From the NCBI GenBank assembly GCA_002367355.1, contig DFBQ01000047.1, positions 1 through 8,932 on the forward strand: 8,932 nucleotides of DNA, written 5' to 3'. Shown piece after piece: positions 7,189-8,932 of this stretch (position 1 is the stretch's first letter; each line of letters starts with the position of its first letter). Both the position numbers and the translations under genes were made by a program. The notes under the pieces were generated by a model. It saw only the letters and a list, made by a program, of their open reading frames with translations. It was not told the DNA's origin and searched no databases. Origin of the DNA: Deltaproteobacteria bacterium UBA3076. Lineage in GTDB: Bacteria; Desulfobacterota; Dissulfuribacteria; Dissulfuribacterales; UBA3076.

Positions 7189-8424
7189 CTAATACAAAAA
7201 ACCAAACAACCACAATGGAATTTTATTGCCGATTCCTGTTTCAATGTCGTCAATTGCAAGAAAAGAGTTGTTTATGTCTTTTATCTGCTCAAAGCTTTTA
7301 TTCCTGCCCCCGATTTCAAAGGTATATTTATTGTCAATATAAAAATCTCCCTTTTTGGGCATTGAAACTTTATGCATAACTGAAAGCATGTTGATAAAAA
7401 ATGTCTCGCGTATGGTTCCTGTATTTGCTTTGCTTTTGCTGCTTATTGCATATATCTGATTCGGATTATTAAGATATATTTTATCCGGTTTTTCCAGCGA
7501 TCCAAGCCCGCTTCCACTTTTTGTAAGAGATATAATTACTCCTCCGTCTTCAAGGTATTTAAGATAATTTTTGAGGGTGCGTTCATCTCCGATTTCAACG
7601 ATTCTTTTGAGCCGTTTTAAATCAGGTGTAAATGGGGCGGATTCTGCGATAACGGCAAGGAGTCTTTTAATTTTCTTTATACTGCTTCCATTTAATGTTG
7701 GGTATATGGACAAAAGATCGCTTTCTATTGTGGTGCGGATACATTGTTCCAAAGTTATATAATATAGCGAAATATCGTCGAATTCTGTAAAATATGGAAA
7801 ATACCCAAACTGAAGATAGTCTTTGAAAAGCGCTAAAATTTTTTTCTTTTTGTTCTCTATGGCTGCAATAATATCGTATGAGAGTTTCTCGTGATTTTTT
7901 AATATGGTTTTTAGAGCAAGAGGTTTTGTTTTAATGCCTACGGCCAAGTCTATGTATTCTCTGAGAGAAAGCCCTGCCATTGGATAGACTACAGCTCTTC
8001 TGCTCAAATCATGGCTGCCCTTTTGAATCTCCATGGCAGAGCTGCCTGAAGCAAGAATAACCAGTTCCTGCAGGCTGTCATAAATACTTTTTAGTTCACT
8101 TGACCAGCCTGCATATTTATGAATTTCATCAAAGCATATCATTTCACCGCCAAAGTTATAAAACTCTTCAGCAATTTCATAAAGGCTTCTGCTGCCTACA
8201 ATAAAATGATCAACTGGAACGTAAACCGCTTTTTTGGTAAAAATATCATCATCATTCGCTGATAATATTTTTTGAATCATTGCTGTGGTTTTGCCGACAC
8301 CGCGCTGGCCGGTGATAATGGAAAACCTGCTTGCAAGCGGGTATTTTTCAAGAAAATATCGTCTGTAAGGCTTGTTAAAAGTTTTTAAAAAGTTTCTGCT
8401 GAGTTTGAAAATATCATCTATCAT
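7189..8424 (-). CDS. P-loop ATPase of the AAA_14/DUF4143 type (COG1373-like)
   Basis: The 411-residue protein has Walker A GQRGVGKTT (39-47), Walker B MICFDEIHK (95-103), a sensor-like strand LVILASGSSAM (121-131) and a basic SRR (141-143) followed by YPMAGLSLREY (147-157), the usual AAA_14 order. A winged-helix-like middle (about 250-315, with DERTLKNYLKYLEDGGVI) leads to a C-terminal DUF4143 part with GDFYIDNKYTFEIGGRNK (359-376). Its Asp, Glu and Lys are spaced as in the degenerate PD-(D/E)XK fold of this family. These ATPases are very common in anaerobic bacteria and archaea, often as isolated accessory genes, and their function is not established. The gene looks more AT-rich than hsdM, suggesting separate acquisition. 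It is 28 bp upstream of radC. Its own ribosome site is weak. The family call is firm; a function in defence is only suggested by location. Confidence 0.88.
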   Translation of the reverse strand: MIDDIFKLSRNFLKTFNKPYRRYFLEKYPLASRFSIITGQRGVGKTTAMIQKILSANDDDIFTKKAVYVPVDHFIVGSRSLYEIAEEFYNFGGEMICFDEIHKYAGWSSELKSIYDSLQELVILASGSSAMEIQKGSHDLSRRAVVYPMAGLSLREYIDLAVGIKTKPLALKTILKNHEKLSYDIIAAIENKKKKILALFKDYLQFGYFPYFTEFDDISLYYITLEQCIRTTIESDLLSIYPTLNGSSIKKIKRLLAVIAESAPFTPDLKRLKRIVEIGDERTLKNYLKYLEDGGVIISLTKSGSGLGSLEKPDKIYLNNPNQIYAISSKSKANTGTIRETFFINMLSVMHKVSMPKKGDFYIDNKYTFEIGGRNKSFEQIKDINNSFLAIDDIETGIGNKIPLWLFGFLY

Positions 8425-8498
8425 TTTGAAGTCTTCGCAGTTTTTCTTAATAGGATTACCATACTATAATAAATGGATAACAATCGTAATGTGTTACT

Positions 8499-8527
8499 AT
8501 TATAATTTAATAATTAATGCAATGCAA
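8499..8527 (-). promoter_or_regulatory. Possible sigma70-type promoter for the DUF4143-type ATPase gene
   Basis: On the minus strand TTGCAT (8522-8527) and a perfect TATAAT (8499-8504) are 17 bp apart, with the expected start point near 8492, about 68 nt before the ATG at 8424. The -10 and spacing are good; the -35 matches only the first three bases of TTGACA. The -35 lies in the end of the cas1 remnant and the -10 in the AT-rich DNA beyond the breakpoint, so this promoter would have been made by the junction. AT-rich sequence makes chance matches common. Confidence 0.35.
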
Positions 8528-8696
8528 GGGCCAGGACCACGGCCTGGCTTGAGATCATGGCCTGGTTGGAGATGATGATGCTTTCGACCTTTAGGGGAGA
8601 AATGTCGAACTGATTTTCTTTTTGCTTCAGTCGAAAGCATCCATCCTTTTGGGTGATAAAGGTGCCTGGCGTGTTTATTACAAGCTGCATACGCAT
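8514..8696 (-). pseudogene. cas1: cas1 remnant: N-terminal fragment of CRISPR integrase Cas1
   Basis: The 60-residue frame reads MQLVINTPGTFITQKDGCF at residues 3-21, and its second half has SPLKVESIIIS (33-43) and SSQAVVLALAL (49-59). This is the pattern of the N-terminal beta domain of Cas1, where an opening such as MQLVINTxGxFL is followed by the conserved KVxSIIIxxxxxxSxDAIxLALENNIDIVFLD stretch. In an intact Cas1 of roughly 320 residues the catalytic Glu, His and Asp come much later, and all are missing. The frame ends in a stop right after LALALH, where the ENNIDIVFLD part should begin, and no continuation is seen in the next bases in any frame. It is therefore a truncated relic, not a working gene. 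The start is the ATG at 8696 or the better-fitting one at 8690; neither has a clear ribosome site. The rest of the CRISPR-Cas locus, if any, would lie beyond the right edge or is gone. Confidence 0.75.
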
Positions 8697-8932
8697 TCAC
8701 ATCAAAAAAAGTATCTGTAAGGATAGGGGAGGTCGCCTGACAATGTGAAAGATATTATATGACAGGTTTGGGAAGTAGTCGAGTTAATTTTAGTGTTAGA
8801 CTCGGAATTCAAAACTGATCTGGAAGGCGGACTTATTTGTGGTGCCGGCGGGTAGTTTGAAGTTTTATCCCATATTTGTATGACAAAATTAGAAGCATAT
8901 ACTATGTTCAAATTTTCACCCGTTGGGTGTTA
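8697..8932. other. Right-edge segment with no convincing gene; contains small hairpins
   Basis: The only long open frame here (minus strand, 8702-8911, TTG start) gives a Ser/Thr/Pro-rich 69-residue string that I do not recognise and consider non-coding. Two hairpins are visible: CGAGT/ACTCG (8780-8784 with 8800-8804, extended by TAA/TTA around one bulged base) and CACCC-GTT-GGGTG (8917-8929) at the very edge. Neither has a U run. The stretch could be decayed cas DNA, the end of a mobile element or an RNA gene; I cannot decide. Confidence 0.4.

Noticed and set aside
8530..8572. Imperfect direct repeat around GGCCTGG on the plus strand
   Set aside because: It is explained by the similar Cas1 residues NQAMI and SQAVV in the coding strand; not a CRISPR or other repeat array.
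8500..8700. Minus-strand 66-residue frame overlapping the cas1 fragment
   Set aside because: It is another frame of the same DNA; the Cas1 match is in the 8514-8696 frame.
8702..8911. Minus-strand 69-residue open frame with a TTG start
   Set aside because: Ser/Thr/Pro-rich, no recognisable motif, no ribosome site; looks like chance.
8880..8932. Short plus-strand frame starting with ATG at 8880 and open to the right edge
   Set aside because: Only 17 codons are visible, with no ribosome site, and nothing I recognise with confidence.

Overview
The window is an 8.9-kb bacterial accessory region in which every convincing gene lies on the minus strand, so transcription runs from the right edge to the left. 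It reads as a defence-type island: a DUF4143-type ATPase, a RadC-like protein, a type I DNA methyltransferase (HsdM) and specificity subunit (HsdS), then a DUF262 protein followed by an AAA ATPase of the DUF3696-associated type that runs off the left edge. No taxonomic marker gene is present. The gene styles, and a short ACAGGAT-type intergenic repeat that I recall from environmental genomes including Desulfobacterota, suggest an anaerobic, deltaproteobacteria-like host, but this is weak inference.

Right edge (8425-8932): a 60-codon open stretch at 8514-8696 matches the N-terminus of the CRISPR integrase Cas1 and then stops abruptly, so it is a cas1 remnant. To its right are about 236 bp with no convincing gene but some hairpin-forming sequence. 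To its left is AT-rich DNA with a plausible promoter lying across the cas1 breakpoint and pointing into the ATPase gene.

Middle (3706-8424): the DUF4143-type ATPase is followed after 28 bp by radC, then by an 85-bp gap filled with a long imperfect palindrome, then by an unusually long hsdM (879 codons) whose stop overlaps the hsdS start by 8 nt. No hsdR (restriction/translocase subunit) is in the window. It may lie to the left, or the system may be a methyltransferase-only or rewired one.

Left part (1-2459): after a 288-bp spacer with a G8 tract and a cluster of GGAT/ATCC dyads come the DUF262 gene and the ATPase gene. They overlap by ATGA, with a strong Shine-Dalgarno sequence placed for the second gene, which indicates tight translational coupling and probably a two-protein system. 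This pair, sitting next to a type I methyltransferase, is the best candidate in the window for a poorly described defence module. It could work alone or use the HsdM/HsdS methylation state as its self/non-self cue, which is inference.
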